Part shown: piece by piece, positions 39,001-54,000 of the stretch | How the letters are laid out: every line of letters starts with the position of its first letter | Numbering within the stretch: the first letter of the stretch is position 1 | Assembly: GCF_024586455.1 (NCBI RefSeq) | Contig: NC_065921.1 | Coordinates: 64,605,528 to 64,669,527 of the forward strand | Reading direction: 5' to 3' | Source: Bactrocera neohumeralis | Taxonomy: Eukaryota > Arthropoda > Insecta > Diptera > Tephritidae | DNA length: 64,000 nt | Position numbers and translations under genes: made by a program | The notes under the pieces: model-generated | What the model saw: the letters and a program-made list of their open reading frames with translations, nothing else | Database searches by the model: none | What the model was told of the DNA's origin: nothing

Positions 39001-42000
39001 AAGCTATTAATTACTTAAATCTAGTGCTTTGAAAACATGTTTATAAATTGGTATTTCAGAAATTAGAACATATTTTATGTTTTTAGCTACAAACAGTAAC
39101 ATGCTCGATTCGGCACTTCGTTACTCACTACACCAGAGTCTTCTTGAAAGAAATTTACATGTAAAAGTAACAACAGAAGAGAGTTTATGTTTAACACACT
39201 AAAGTGGTATAACTGCACTTGGACATCTCTATGTAATTATACCAGTTTATTTTTACCAGTTCTTGGTTCGATAGAACACTTACAAGCTTTGGCTAATCGC
39301 AGTCGCTTTCTAAAAAAAACTATCGATTTATTTTCCCAACAATATCAGACCAAATCGCATTTAATGACGGTTTTCTATTATATTTGCCACTTCTCAAAAA
39401 TTCAGATAATAATGATCAATAAAGAAAATTGAAAATATAACTCATTAAACGTCATATTCTATCTATTCCCTTTCCACATATTAAATTATACCAGTTTCTA
39501 CAATTTATGACAACAATGACAGCTAGTATAATAGTTACATTTCAATATTAGCCTAAATACACTTTAAGTATTCACAATCCTTTTTATTCAAGAAATATTT
39601 CTAACAATTTTGAATAGCAAATTTTTTATTTCTCTTCAATTATTTTGCTATTTTCTTTGTATATTTCTGGTTTGAAATTCCACACCGCTATTTACTGTAG
39701 CAAGCTTCACAATATCCAATTTCGCTGAGTCTCTCAATAGTTCAGTGGCACTTGAACCCACGCAAAAATTGCCTTTCAACAAATCAACGGCGTAACTTAA
39801 TGGATATTTAAACGTGTCGAAATAAATTAAATGCCAAAAATGTTGACTTAGCAAGGTAAATAGAAATCAATGACTTTGCATAATTTTTTTAGTGCCATCT
39901 TAAATTACCTATCTACAAGGGCAGCTTGATAACTGGACGGAGGCTTAATTTTATTTACCGATAGAAAATTTTGAGATTGCTGAATAATATGGTAGTACTA
40001 AGCCCATTTCGTTGTACGAGGCTGTCAAACGTAGGCATCTTCTTTCTAAAAACATTTTAACTAATTATAGCTGTCCAAATCAGAAAAACCAGATTACTAT
40101 GATTTGCCAACTTTGGTATAGCTTCCGACAATATTGATAGCGCTGAGTATGGATGTAAACACATATTCGAGAACATGGGCACCTTTTCTTACGATGGATT
40201 CGAAGTTGAATGACAAAGTATAAGATGGTAATGTCTGTCATCATAAGATTTCTTCTTATCACATTTTGCACTACCTCATCAGTGTAGTGTGTTTCTATTA
40301 AGAGACATTCAGGAAGCTGTGATCTTACTATTTGCGCGGGATTTCTGAGCTATGTACATCTGTCAGTTTCTGTAGTGTGGAGTACTTTATACATATTCTC
40401 GCTGTTAGATTGGAATTGAACCATATCAACAAATAGTGATGTTGATGTCAAAACAGTTCATGGATGATTGCATGGAAAAGAAATTGCGAAAGTCGACAAA
40501 TTCAGTCAAAAAAAATTGGCTACCGGCTTGTTAGTATTTCGGCTCTTACGAACATTAAAGCGCTTCAAACAAAAGAAGTAGAATTGCAATTAGATCAACT
40601 CTCATAAATTTTAGTAGCTTCTAATGCCTTTTAAGCAGTTTTTGCAGCCGAACTGGCAAAGTTAGTTCGCTTACCTGCATTACCTCTACACGATTACTTT
40701 ATTCTTGTATGACCTTGTGGCGACAAGCAAAAAGTCATGCGAACTTCTGAATATGAAGAAACTAAGCTATAACCAAAGTAAGTACGGCTCACGGTCGAGT
40801 AGTTTTGCATTTATCTGCAAGAAACGTTTCACAAATAATACAAGATTCGATAGGCTGTCTAGTTTAGTTTGTTAGTTGCCAGCGCCTAGCCTAACCAAAC
40901 ATAAGTTAACATGACTTAAGCTAACCTAAACTCAATACTAGATTCGAAACCTTCCTCATTAAATTCAAAAAATTATAAAAAGTTGTATAACTGTCGCTGT
41001 AATTTATCTAAATATGTATGTCTTACTACGCTAACCACTTTTCGCGTCTAGAATTTTATTCTGTGGATTCTCCTTTGTTGATGCGCCATTGTTGACACGC
41101 TTGATTAATCAGTTGACGTTGATCTCAATCGAGCTTTTATCACTTGGTGAACAATACGCAATTGTAGTACAAGCTGTGCTAGACATCTACTTATCTTCTC
41201 TCTGTATAATATACACATACATATGCAAATAATTAGCTGCACTCACACATACACATATACATACTTGCTTATACATATAACTATGCGGTTGTTTATATTT
41301 GCCGTTTTTTAAGTCGTCTACGCTTGTGGCATATACAAAGTTACAATTGATGGAATTTGTTAGACAACAAATAGAAAAAAAACAAAAACAATGTGTGTAT
41401 AAAAAACGTGATCGATTAGATAACTATGACACAATCAAGCTGTTAATTGAAATTGCTCGTTAGCAAGTGAAGATTTAATGTAATTTAATACGGAAAAAGA
41501 TAAGAAGGATTTTTTTAAAGAAAAAACAACATAAAAACTATAAAACAAATAATTGTACTTGCGTTAGAAAAAAAGTACACAAAAAGAAAAACGCTTAAGC
41601 ACCAATTTTATTTAGCTGCTGTTTTCGATTTTTACTTTTTAACAATTCCTATTCTCAACTATCCGGCAGTTAGTTTTGAGTAATTGAAAACTCAAAAACC
41701 ATAGAACGAATACTCAATAGCCATAGAAAAACAAATAAAATCGCATGCAAATAGTTTTCAAGCGCGGCTCGCTCATAAATTACGCCTGCTTCAAAAATCA
41801 TTATTCACTTGACCAAGAAATGTCTAACTTAAGTGGCCTTTGGGACAACACACATAAAGCTTCGCTGAAAATTTATTTATCGTTAACTAAAATAAATAAA
41901 TAATTACTTATATATGAATAAAAGTAAACCGCGATATTGAATTTGTAAGACTGTAGGGGCTTTTGTATTGCGCAGACAACCGTGAGACTGCCGAAAATGT

Positions 42001-45000
42001 TATTTTCATGTATGTATATATGTTTAAGCGGCAATGTGTGATTGCCCATAGTTAGTGGAGAAATAATTTTTTATTAAATTTCGAGGCGTCAAGTATATAC
42101 TACATACATATGTACATAACTTTTTTTCTATTATTACATATATACTTTTTCTATTATTTTGTTCTTTTTAAGTTCAATTTATTTTTTATAATTTTTATAT
42201 CTTGAATTTTCTAGACCCAAAAGGAAACATCGTAGCCTCTATAAAATATGTATATATATATAACATAAAAAATAAAATAATGCGTTTTTATAAGCAGCAC
42301 TATGTGCTTCTGTTGAGCTTTATTAAAAAACTGACTACACTTAACTTTAAGGTTTATAATCTAACCTATGCTTGAGCCGGCCTACGTGACCAAAGATGCT
42401 TGGTCAGCTAAAAGGGTTTGCGCGTGTAGCGCTCACCTGCAGCTATTTGGTTTTGGGGGAGAAGACATGGTTGCGCGTGTTTCGCTCACTTAAGAATTTA
42501 GCGGATGCGCGTTTAGCGCAGTTGCACTTTTGGTTGTAATAGGACTCCAAAGTATGCAAACGGTTTGTATGTAATGTGGGAATGGAATTTATGTAGAAGT
42601 TCATAAAATATTGTGTTAACTTATATATACATAAATTAGCAGGACGAGCAAAGTTTAGACATGTCCACCTGTTTGTCTGTTTGTTTAGTAAGTACATACG
42701 TGAACTAGTTCCTCAGATTTTGATGAATTGATCATTTTCACTTTAAGAAGCTGCTTATTTGTCAGAATCGTCAATAACTGCCATACAAACAGACCGATCG
42801 GAATCAAGTGCTTGTATGGAAAGCTCTTTCAGTTTTGGTGAAATATCTTCACGAATTTGGCATGCTTTATTTCCCAAGACATCGGTGCAATCTGCGATGA
42901 AGCTGTTAAGATCGTATCACTTTAGCACAAGCTGCCATGTAAACTAACCGAGAAAAATCATTTTCTTGTAAGGAATCTTTTTTGTTTTGAGATTTATTAT
43001 AGTTTTTTTATTTAATTTAAATTTATTTTATTGTATTTTATTTTATTTTATTTTATTTTATTTTATATTATTCTATTTCATTTTAATTAATTTTACTTCA
43101 TTTTATTTGAATGTATTTTATTAAATTTTTATTCAATGGAAATTTAGTTGTCACTTAGTTTATATATTACGTATATATTTCAAATCTCAAAAGTGCTTTG
43201 AAAAATTAATTACTACCTCATCAACACTTTCTCCTCACACCCATACTCTCCGACTATATTTTTCAATTTTCTTCAAAGCAGCGATAGCACGCCTTACAAG
43301 CTAATTTATTTCTGTGAATTATATTTATATTTGTTGTTACTTACAAACAATATGTAAATGAACATATATCTGCGAATATTGGGGTGGCTCTTAAATGTAG
43401 TTAGATAATTTTTATGACTACACAAATTTTAATATTTAATTTTCTATATAAACACTCAAGAAGCCAGTTTGAGAACACATTTTCAGAGTCGCCTTCAATC
43501 AAGGTTATATCTGTTGAGGAGGTGACGCTGTTAAAAATAATAGTCTATTTTATTGTCTTAGCAGCACCCTAATGTTTTTATGTGTGTACTTACAAATATA
43601 CTTGGGCTTTGTACGCCCCATTAGCTGGCGCTTTCGCCATTTTGACAGTTTTAATTATACTCATGACGTATCATCGAGAGGCATTTTCAATTTTGGCGCG
43701 CAATTCAAACACTTTTCATGAAAATGTTATGAAAATGTTTTTACGAGTTACATATTAAGAAATGTGTATACTACATGCGATCTTTGGGTTTAGGCAATGG
43801 AAAAGTAAATGGTCTTCAATAACGGAGTATATATTATATTTTTCACAACTAACTAATTACACTAATGAATAGAGATTAGTCATAAAAATACGTAAGCCGT
43901 CGTACGGGGGCCGTCGCCCCGGGCGCAACGTCTTGGGGGCGGCAAAACGATGCTCGCTGTTTTTTAATATTCAGAAAAATACTTCAACAAATTTGTTTAA
44001 ACAATTTTTTATTATAAAAGGTAAAGAGTTGTACACTCACAATGTAATAATCTGAATAACAATGAAAAATATAAAAAATGTCAAAAGTGTACAAGATATA
44101 GGGCGAAAATGGGTTTTTTTCCATGGCTTTTAATAAGATGTTTTGTAACTTTACTATCAATTTCCTCAAAAACCGTATTGTGAGAATTTTGGACCTTTAG
44201 AATTTGCGTGGCTTCTAGTTCCTAAATTTTATATACTTTGTACTTAATATCGAAGATATTTTGTAAAAATTCACTTTTGTTCGAACCACCTCATGAAACT
44301 TGTAGGTAGGTAGATAAAGGGGGGCGGCAGAACATCCTTGGCTCCGGGCGACCGAAGTTGTAGCTACGCCACTGAAGTCATTACAAAAAATATTCAGACA
44401 AAAAACGTTTCGATAATATCAAAATATCTTTAAATCGTATTTATTTTATATACATATATTACAAATTAATTTATCACTGGGAAATGTACTTCAAAACGAA
44501 TGCGATATTTGCATTTTGTAAAATTCAATAATATTAAATTGATTACAGTACACTTTCGACGACAATATGTCCAATAAGTCGAATAAATAGTTCGAATTTC
44601 CAATTCCTATTACATGTGAAATGTCACATCAAATTGATTGACAAACAGAAGTTTTACTTTCTGCAAAACGTTGCCAGATTAAAGTCTTAGAAATTAGTGT
44701 CAATTTGCTATGAAAATTAAATGACAACCATTTTCATTAGTTTGACTTCTACTGTCAGTGAATTTGACGTGATGAATGTTCAATTTAAAATAAATTTTAA
44801 TAATTTTATTAGTTACTTATCGGTTACTTTAGTGGTTAATTTAACTGGTGCTTTCTAGCAGTCTTAATATGTAAGCAAAAATAGTACAAAGGTATATTTA
44901 AATATAGTTTTAAAGAGAAATGCTAGCAAAACTATAGTTTCACGTATGCTTAGAGGAAGCATACGTCTATGGTTCATAAATATTTCTCAGCCACCAACGC

Positions 45001-48000
45001 TTAATATAGAAACATGAATGCACCCTTCGAGAAAGATTATTGGTGAGATATGCCATCATTACAAAAATTATATTCAAAACTATATTAACACTTGTGCGCG
45101 ACTAATTTTAAACTATGTATTTAAAAAATGCATAAATTCTCAAAGCGCCTGTCATCAGAAGACCAAAATTCAAAGAAAATGAAATCAACTAATTTCCAAC
45201 AATAAAACAATAAATAAATTAATTAAATGTGACTGAGTGTATGGCGAAATTGCAGTTTGCCAAAAGTTAAACACATAAGCCTACATACACACACATTTTT
45301 AATTGACAAATAAATTTGGCAAAAGTTGGCAACAACTCAAACAACTTATAATTACAAATGAGTGGATGTGTATATATTTTATATATTTTTCTTAAATTCT
45401 TGATTTGTTGCAAACATTTATTTTCAGCTAATTCTTCAATATTATTTTCTGTCACTTTTCATGCTTGTGTTAATGCTTTTCTTCAATGTCTATTTCATTT
45501 ATTTACTTAATTTTTGCATCAGCATATTTATTTACAGTTTCTTTTTTGTTTGTCATGTGAATCATGCATTTCTATTTTTATTCGAACATATTAACTTGGC
45601 TTAACCGAATTATGCACAGCTTATCTTCGCTTATTATTACTTTATATATGCCTTCTTATGCCCAATGAATAATTACGTCAGTGTATTATTACTTTATGAC
45701 GTGAATGAAATAGTGTAAGTGGTTAACCGTTATTGTAATTGAAGTGTGTCAGCGGATATTATTAAGTGATGAATTACCACAATAAAACAATTTTGTTACC
45801 GTGCTCCAGTGATGAAACGGGAAATACACCATATAAATTTGTAAATACTTCAAACAAATGCATATGCATCAAACATCAAAACGCGGAAAATGGTGAAATT
45901 GTAGAAACGTTAGTAAAGTATCACTCCGAACTCATTTTCGGACCAAAAATATTACAAAAATTTCAGTCTTACAAGACCATTAAACTTGGTAATATCCCAA
46001 TTTCATTTGGGCTTTATTATCTATAAATATTAAGTTTTATTATTCCCTTGCCATCTTTGTAAAGAAAGATTCATCTACGATTTTGATTCTAGAAATATTT
46101 TAAATTTTGAATTTTTTTATACAAAAATATCGCGAATTACATTGAGAACTTATATATCTTTTCCTGCAAAAAGGCGGCAGGATTTGGTAATTTGTTTTTT
46201 TTTTTTTTGGTTCAAAACAGTTTATAGCAACCAGTAAATAAATTAACGAGTTATGTGTTCATGTTCAAAAAAAAAAAAAGAAGAACTGAAATTGAGCTGC
46301 ATTTTTTTATATTCTATCTAAGACACACACCCATACAGGTTCAAGGGGTTTCAGCTTTTGTCTGCTTGGAATATAAATACATTTTAAATCGATTGAAATT
46401 TTAGTTGAAAATACGCTAAAAAAATAATAATTAAAAAAAATATTTTCGAATTTTACGAACTTTATACAAATTTAATAACTAAGGAAGAGCAAAGTTCAAG
46501 TATAACCGAACATTTCATAGTCTTGCAACATGCAAGGATTAAAGCCAGAAGAGTACCCTCCTGTACGTACGGCTTACTAGTTATATGGGGTCTTGGGCAA
46601 GTTTCCATCCGATTTTACTCATTTTAAGCACAAATATGCACCATTATAAGAAAAAAACGCTTTCTCATTTCGATTAAGGTAACACACTAGTGGCTGATGT
46701 ATGCGGTATAAAGTCACTCGAAAGTTCCAAAATCATTATTAGGTATATTAATTTCTTATCTTCTTTGTGTCTTATCTGAAATTATCTAATATTTTTTTTT
46801 TTAATTTTACACGAACTTAAGCATCTGTTCATAAGAAAAAGTAATGTATGTGACCTTTGTTGGTTTTGAGAAATACTTGGATAAATCAGTTCGAATTTTA
46901 AACAGTAAAAAGTATGAGCTTAAGAATGAACACTAATAATATAAATGCAGAATATAATTTTTCAAGTAATTATTTATTTTTGCTAGCACACTGGGAGACC
47001 GTTATCAGTTTTGCAATAAATGTTTTTCTGCTTAACTCAACATTAACAATTTTTGCATACAAGTACAGAGAAGTATAGAGCCTTTTATCAATCTATAATT
47101 AGTCATCAACGAATTTCTTCGAAAGAACGATTTGTATTACTTTCTATGACTTCGAAGACACTCTTTTGGCAAATGTTAATATTAGGTTGTTCCTTTAAAG
47201 TTTTCCTTCGTTAAAGGCAAATCCGCTAGAGAAACGTTCCTTGAGATTAATAGTGTTTTGAGGAGGAATGGTTTCGACGATTCAGAGCTGGTGAAAACGG
47301 GCCAATGGATAACCCAGCCGGCGGAAGATCTGTGACGACGAATACCGATCAAATCATGGAAAACATCGAGTTAGACCGGCATGTGGCATCTCGTGACATC
47401 GCCCAGAAGATGGGAGTTAGTCACCAAACCATTTAAACCATCTTCAGAAGGCTGGATACACAAAAAAGTTTGATGTTTGGGTGGACCGAATCAACGCCTG
47501 CGATATGCTGCTGAAACGGAACGAACTCGACCCATTTTTGAAGCGGATGGTGACTGGCGACGAAAAATGGATCACATACGACAATATCAAGCGAAAACGG
47601 TCGTGGTCGAAGGCCAGTGAATCGTCTCAAACAGTGGCCAAGCCAGGAAGATTTTGCTGTGTGTTTGGTGCGATTGGAAGGGAATCTGGAAGGGAATCAT
47701 CCACTATGAGCTGCTCCCATATGGCCAGACGCTTAATTCTACCATCTACCGCGAACAACTGGACCGCTTGAAGAAGGCGATCTACCAGAAGCGTCCAGAA
47801 TTGGCCAACAGGAAGGATGTAGTGTTCCACCAGGACAACACCAGATCACACACTTCATTGAAGACTTGTCAGAAGCTACGAGAGCTCGGATGGGAGATTT
47901 TATCGCATCCACCATATAGCCCGGACTTAGCGCCAAGTGATAACGACCGGTTCCTGTCTATGGCGAACGCTCTTGTTGGTGTAAAGTTGAACTCAAAAGA

Positions 48001-51000
48001 GGATTGTGAAAAGTGGCTGTCCGAGTTCTTCGAAAATAAGGAGGGGAATTCTACGAGGGGGGTATTAAGAAGTTGCCGTCTAGATGGAAACAGATTATCG
48101 AACGAAACGACGCATATTTGAACTAAATCCGATCACTGTAACACTTTCTATAAAGCATTGAATAAAGAGCAAAAAAGCGGAAGGGAGATATTTGACAACC
48201 TAATATATACAAGTATATGTATATGTAAATGTAAGTACATACATATATATAAAAGTATATAACATTATACAATTATGCAGATATTTTCTTATCGTCTGTA
48301 AATGCAGATTACTTCCTTTCACGGTTTTTTTGCGAGTTCAATGTACCCTAACTCGTTGTTTATGCTCAGTCTCTTGCGGTTAATTTTATCTTATGATATT
48401 TAGTAAATATGATATATGAATTCTTATTTTGCAAAGCAAGTAGATATATTCGATATGTCTTTCATCTAAATTTAGAATGCTACTTCATTTATATCCAGAA
48501 GTATGTGTACCTGCATCACTTTAAGAAAAGTCTGACGCATGGATTGCACATACATATGTATGTATTGCATAAAGTAAGCCAAAATAAACACATTTTTTGG
48601 CTTCAAAGCGATAAGATATCGAATTCACTTTTACTGAGTTTACCTTTAGTTATATTCCATATAAGAAACTTTCAATTTCAAAGCATATATAGTACAGGGT
48701 GTACCACATTTTTTGGTAAAAAAGAAACAAAATATCTATATAAGGCTGATTCCCGCTGTGAATTTACAAACACATAATTTTTTTATAATAAAATTTTTGC
48801 GTTTAAAGTTTATTAATTCCATATTATTCATTTTTTACGAATTGAATTCAATTTTTTTCAATTTATTTGTTTCCGTATAAAATGTTGACTGTTTTATGAA
48901 TGTTATCACAATGAAATTGAGAAATTTTATTTTTAAATCAGAGATTGAAATTTTAAATTTTTTGACGTGAAACGTCTTTAAACTCGCGCCGAAACATACG
49001 GGTACCAGGCTTAAAAAGTGGACCGTAACGAAAAGGTCTATATCATCGTACCTTAATAATTAAAAAAGTATTAGTCTTAGAAACAAAAATGTGGTGTGAA
49101 TATTTCGCTTATATAGTCAGCTCGCTGTTATGATATTGAGTTCGTGTCGGGGTCGAGCGGGGCGGCGGGGGAGGCATACTGCGTTAACTGTGCGAAACTG
49201 GCGCTCTTGCTTGTTTCTATTCAGTGTAACTCGTGACTCCGACTTTATAGCGCGGTGATTCTTTCGTGTGTTTGTCAAGTTTATTTAAACCGATAGATTT
49301 ATACAAAAATAAGTGTAATTTGGACAGCATTTATATTTAAAATAACCAGAAAGTGATAATAAATATATAAACTTTTGCTATGTCGGCCTCAGCTTGTGCA
49401 AGACCCAGCCAGAAATATAAATTACGCCTATCGTTACAAAGAGGGGGCTATGGGCCACGCATAGGTGCCGCAAAGCTGCTACCGCCGACCTCGCGAGTAC
49501 CTCTACCACTAGAATACTTATACTTATGGACGTATCGAATGAACAGACGATCGATATATCTTTTGGATCTGCCACGGAACTGAGTCAATATCAGTAGAAG
49601 TGCAGCAATGCAAAATCATTGGCGTTCAGCGGACAAACGCTTCAAAACGGTATTTGAAGCCAATCCGTTTGGTTTATCTTGCAGCGTTTGTGATCGACTT
49701 TGGTTCGAAAGAGACTTAAAGAAAGTGAAACATCGCAACATTTCTTTCCTTCAAACAAAATTACCCGATGAAAATGTGACGGAATTTCGCTTATGCAGTA
49801 CCTGTAGCAAATCGATAGATGCCAATAAAATCCCAACGCTGTCGCGCTCAAACGATTTTCGTTATCCTCCAATAAAAAATAAAATTGGTGTTGAATATTA
49901 ACCGTAATAATAAGTAATTTATGTTTCTATTATGTACCTGTTCTTTTTATTAAAATACTAAAAACAGCGTCAATCTTGTTTTCATTTCAATCTTTTACTT
50001 TAAAAGCGATTCGCTAACATAGACGTTTCACGTTAAAACCAACGGCCGTGTGCCCGGCACAACCCCACCCGATTTTTTAAGTTTCAGAGTATAAGCATGT
50101 TTTGTTTGTAGTGAAATGTTCTTTTGTCACAATAACATTTTTAAAACGTTGCTCCATGAAATTTTGAATATTTGAAATTTTTACAATTTTTATCTCGTCA
50201 CAACTAATTAAAGTTATTATTTTAACAAAAAAAAATATTTTTTAAATAATATAAGAAATTTTTTTTAACAAAAATTTTAATTTTTTTACTATTATGCCAA
50301 TTTTTAGTATTTTTTTATTGTCAAAAATGTAAACACAATAAAATTTGCTAAGGAAAAAACTTTTCAAAAAATAACTCGAGAAGTTAAACATTTTTCTAAG
50401 TACATTTTTTATTTTTTTAACGTTAACTTTTTTAATATTTTACGAAGAAAATTAAATTTAAATTTTCGCATGTTTTTTAATTCAATTTTTTAAATATTTT
50501 TATAATATTTTCACTATAATTATTTTATTTAATTAGAATTATTTTATTGTAACGAAATTTAAAATTATTTATTTTTTTATTCGCTTAATTTTTGTCTTAC
50601 AAAAATAAAATATTTTGTATTTGAATTTTTCAAATTTATTCACACCGTTTTTTTTAATGTATATTGCGTATTCACCAGTCCAAATAAGTGAAAGTTTAGT
50701 AATCCCTATTAAGATTTCAATTCACGCAAGCGCAGTGTATAGCAGAATACCCATGTTAAATGAAATATAGTATTTGAGCTCATAAATTATGCAAAAGTTG
50801 GCGTGTGGTGCTTTCGCACAATAAAAGTAAAGTGGACTCACTGAATTATATGAATATTAATTAATTATATATATTTAAAATTTTGCATTGAATTTTTACA
50901 TTGAATACAATTTTTCTGCTTTCCAGGAATTCATGAATGATTTATGGGTAGGGACTGTTCGATCTTTTATTTATTATATATAAATGTTTTAATAAAGATT

Positions 51001-54000
51001 CCAAATATATGCACACATATATTAGTAAATATCATATTAAATAATGTTTCATTTATTTTTTAATTTTTTCAATGGTTTTATTATCTATAAATATTTTACT
51101 TTATATATCCATACATTTGCATATAAAAACTATATTGCTTTTTCTTATTTTTCACTTAAGAAAAATATGAAAAATATTTTTTTAAACGAATTACTCAAAT
51201 TTAATTTTTACTTTCTTTTTTGATCTTTTCCGCCTTCAATTGAAAATCCGCCAACTTAAAAGTATTTTGTGAGTATTTGTCCGCTTGGATTTGTTTTGAT
51301 TAGTTCAAGGATTTTGCTTTCATGTCACTTATTGACATTTGCTGTCTGCTAATTCTTTAGGCGCATTAAGTGTGTTTGTACATAATATTTCTGGCAAAGC
51401 GAAACGTGCCGACACATAAAAATAAGTATAATTTAAATACTATACGCTCATATAAATATACACACGTTCGAGTTGGTTAAGTGCGTGGCCCCCAACCATT
51501 GGTTTGGTTGGTCGATGCCGGAAGAGTTTTACAGATTTTTTTTCTGGCAGTTAACAGCTCTTATGAAATTTTAACTTCATTTTGTAAAGGCTTTTATGAC
51601 CGATCCATTCTATAATTTTGCGCATTATACAAATAACATCGGTGGTCTTGGCATTATTCATTAAAGAAGATTGGCCAAGTATCTGCCATATATAATTATT
51701 ATAGCTTCTATGTGCTCATTTTAGTATACTACAAACAATTTTTTTAACTAAGCTGCTTTTGTTTGCTCACTCAGTCAGCTTTGTTGTGAATAAATTATTT
51801 TGATTGATTGCCACAGATTTGCTGGCATTTCGGCACATTTAAGGTGTGGTGAGTTTTGCAGTACAAAGAAGTGTGTGAATTTTTTAACAGATTGTGATTT
51901 TAACAGGTTTTCAAAATATTTCCACGCAGCAGATTCAAAATAGCGAAAGAAGCTAAGTTAAAAATTCTTTAAGGGGTCAGTAGGGTAATCTTTTTTCAAA
52001 AAAAAAATTTTTTTTTGCATTTTCTGTTCCTTTATACCGTTAGTATTAATGTAGAAACCCACTTTACCATTGGAAAGTTTTGAAAAAGGCCCAAAAATAA
52101 TAATATCGCTCGACGTTCGGAGCGCTCGGAGTGCACACCTCAAACTTTAAACGCCTTTTTCTCAAAACACACTTTTTAAACTGGCGGCCTTGATTCCGGT
52201 CGAACTACTCAACCGATTTCCTTAATTTTTTTTTAAGTTCATAAAACAAATGGCTATCGTTCCTATATTTTTTATAATTTATTGACAATGTTATGACAAA
52301 ATTTATGTAAAACAAGTAAGGAAGGGCTAAGTTCGGGTGTCACCGAACATTTTATACTCTCGCATGATAAAGTGATAATCGAGATTTCATTATCAGTCAT
52401 TTACATATTTTTCAAATACCGTATTTGTGTAAAGTTTTATTCCGCTATCATCATTGGTTCCTAATGTATACATATATTATACAGAGAAGGCATCAGATGG
52501 AATTCAAAATAGCGTTATATTGGAAGAAGGCGTTGTTGTGAACCGATTTCACCCATATTTCGTACATGTCACCAGGGTGTTAAGAAAATATTACATACCG
52601 AATTTCTTTGAAATCGGTCTAGTAGTTCCCGAGATAAGGTTTTTGTCCATAACTGGGCGACGCCGCGCCCATTTTCAATTTTTAAAAAAGCCTGGGTGCA
52701 GCTTCCTTCTGCCATTTCTTCTGTAAAATTTAGTGATTCTGACGTTTTTTGTTAGTCGGTTAACGCACTTTTAGTGATTTTCAACATAACCTTTGTATGG
52801 AAGGTGGGCGAGATTATTATCCGATTTCTTCCATTTTTGAACTGTATATGGAAATGCCTGAAGGAAACGACTCCATAGAGTTTGGTTGACATAGCTATGG
52901 TAGTTTCCGAGATATGTACAAAAAACTTAGTAGGGGGCGGGGCCACGCCCACTTTCCAAAAAAATTACGTCCAAATATGCCCCTCCTTAATGCGATCCTT
53001 TGTGCCACATTTCACTTTAATATCTTTATTAATGGCTTAGTTATGACACTTTATACATTTTTGGTTTCCGCCATTTTGTGGGCGTGGCAGTGGGACGATT
53101 TTGCCCATCTTCGAACTTAACCTTCTTATGGAGCCAAGAAATAGGTGTACCAAGTTTCATCATGATATCTCGATTTTTACTCAAGTTACAGCTTGCACGG
53201 ACGGACGGACGGACAGACAGACATCTGGATTTCAACTCTACTCGTCACCCTGATCACTTTGGTATATATAACCCTATATCTGACTCTTTTAGTTTTAGGA
53301 CTTACAAACAACCGTTATGTGAACAAAACTATAATACTCTCCTTAGCAACTTTGTTGCGAGAGTATAAAAATATGGGGAAGAATTAAAAAAAAACGTTCA
53401 TTACTTTTTTATTTATCGAAAGTTTTTCATGATTCTTGTAGGGACGATAACCATTCACGTACTTTTTAAGAATAAATAGGGTTTTTGTGATTCAGTTGAT
53501 CCAAACATGAGAAATCGTGTCCGCCAAAGAAAAAACGTATCTCATTCGCCCAGCTATTTCTCCGACAGATGTCATCTTAAAATTCCGAAAAACATTGTTT
53601 ATACACTCCACGACTCATGATGTGTGAAAAAAGTTCTATTGTAGAATAAAAATTTCTATAAAAAAAAATTCAAAAAAACCGGTCAGATTACCCTACCGAC
53701 CCCTTAATGAAAACCGCTAGATTGTTTTAGGGACATTTTGAATGACATCTAAAATAGGTTAAAGAGTCTAAAACAAAGCACACCGAGTATAGTTTAGATA
53801 CTTTCAGGCAGTTGAGATTTCATATTGCAAGCCGTGAGAATGGAAGGGACTCTGAATTTATTCGTTATGAAAAGTCTAGCTTTGTCGTTTTGAGTATATT
53901 TATTTTAGATAAAGGCTCTCTAAATCAATGACTACTCCGAAAGCCTGTGTAGATAGCTTATACCTTACCAGAGATATTACTTCGATAAGACTTGAATATA

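Noticed and set aside
43893..43940. Possible CpG island at the GC-rich stretch
   Set aside because: It is under 50 bp and explained as the end of a transposable element.
45766..46026. 86-codon open frame in the giant intron
   Set aside because: No motif and no supporting splice or promoter context.
48409..48777. 122-codon open frame
   Set aside because: Low-complexity His/Tyr/Phe-rich sequence without motifs.
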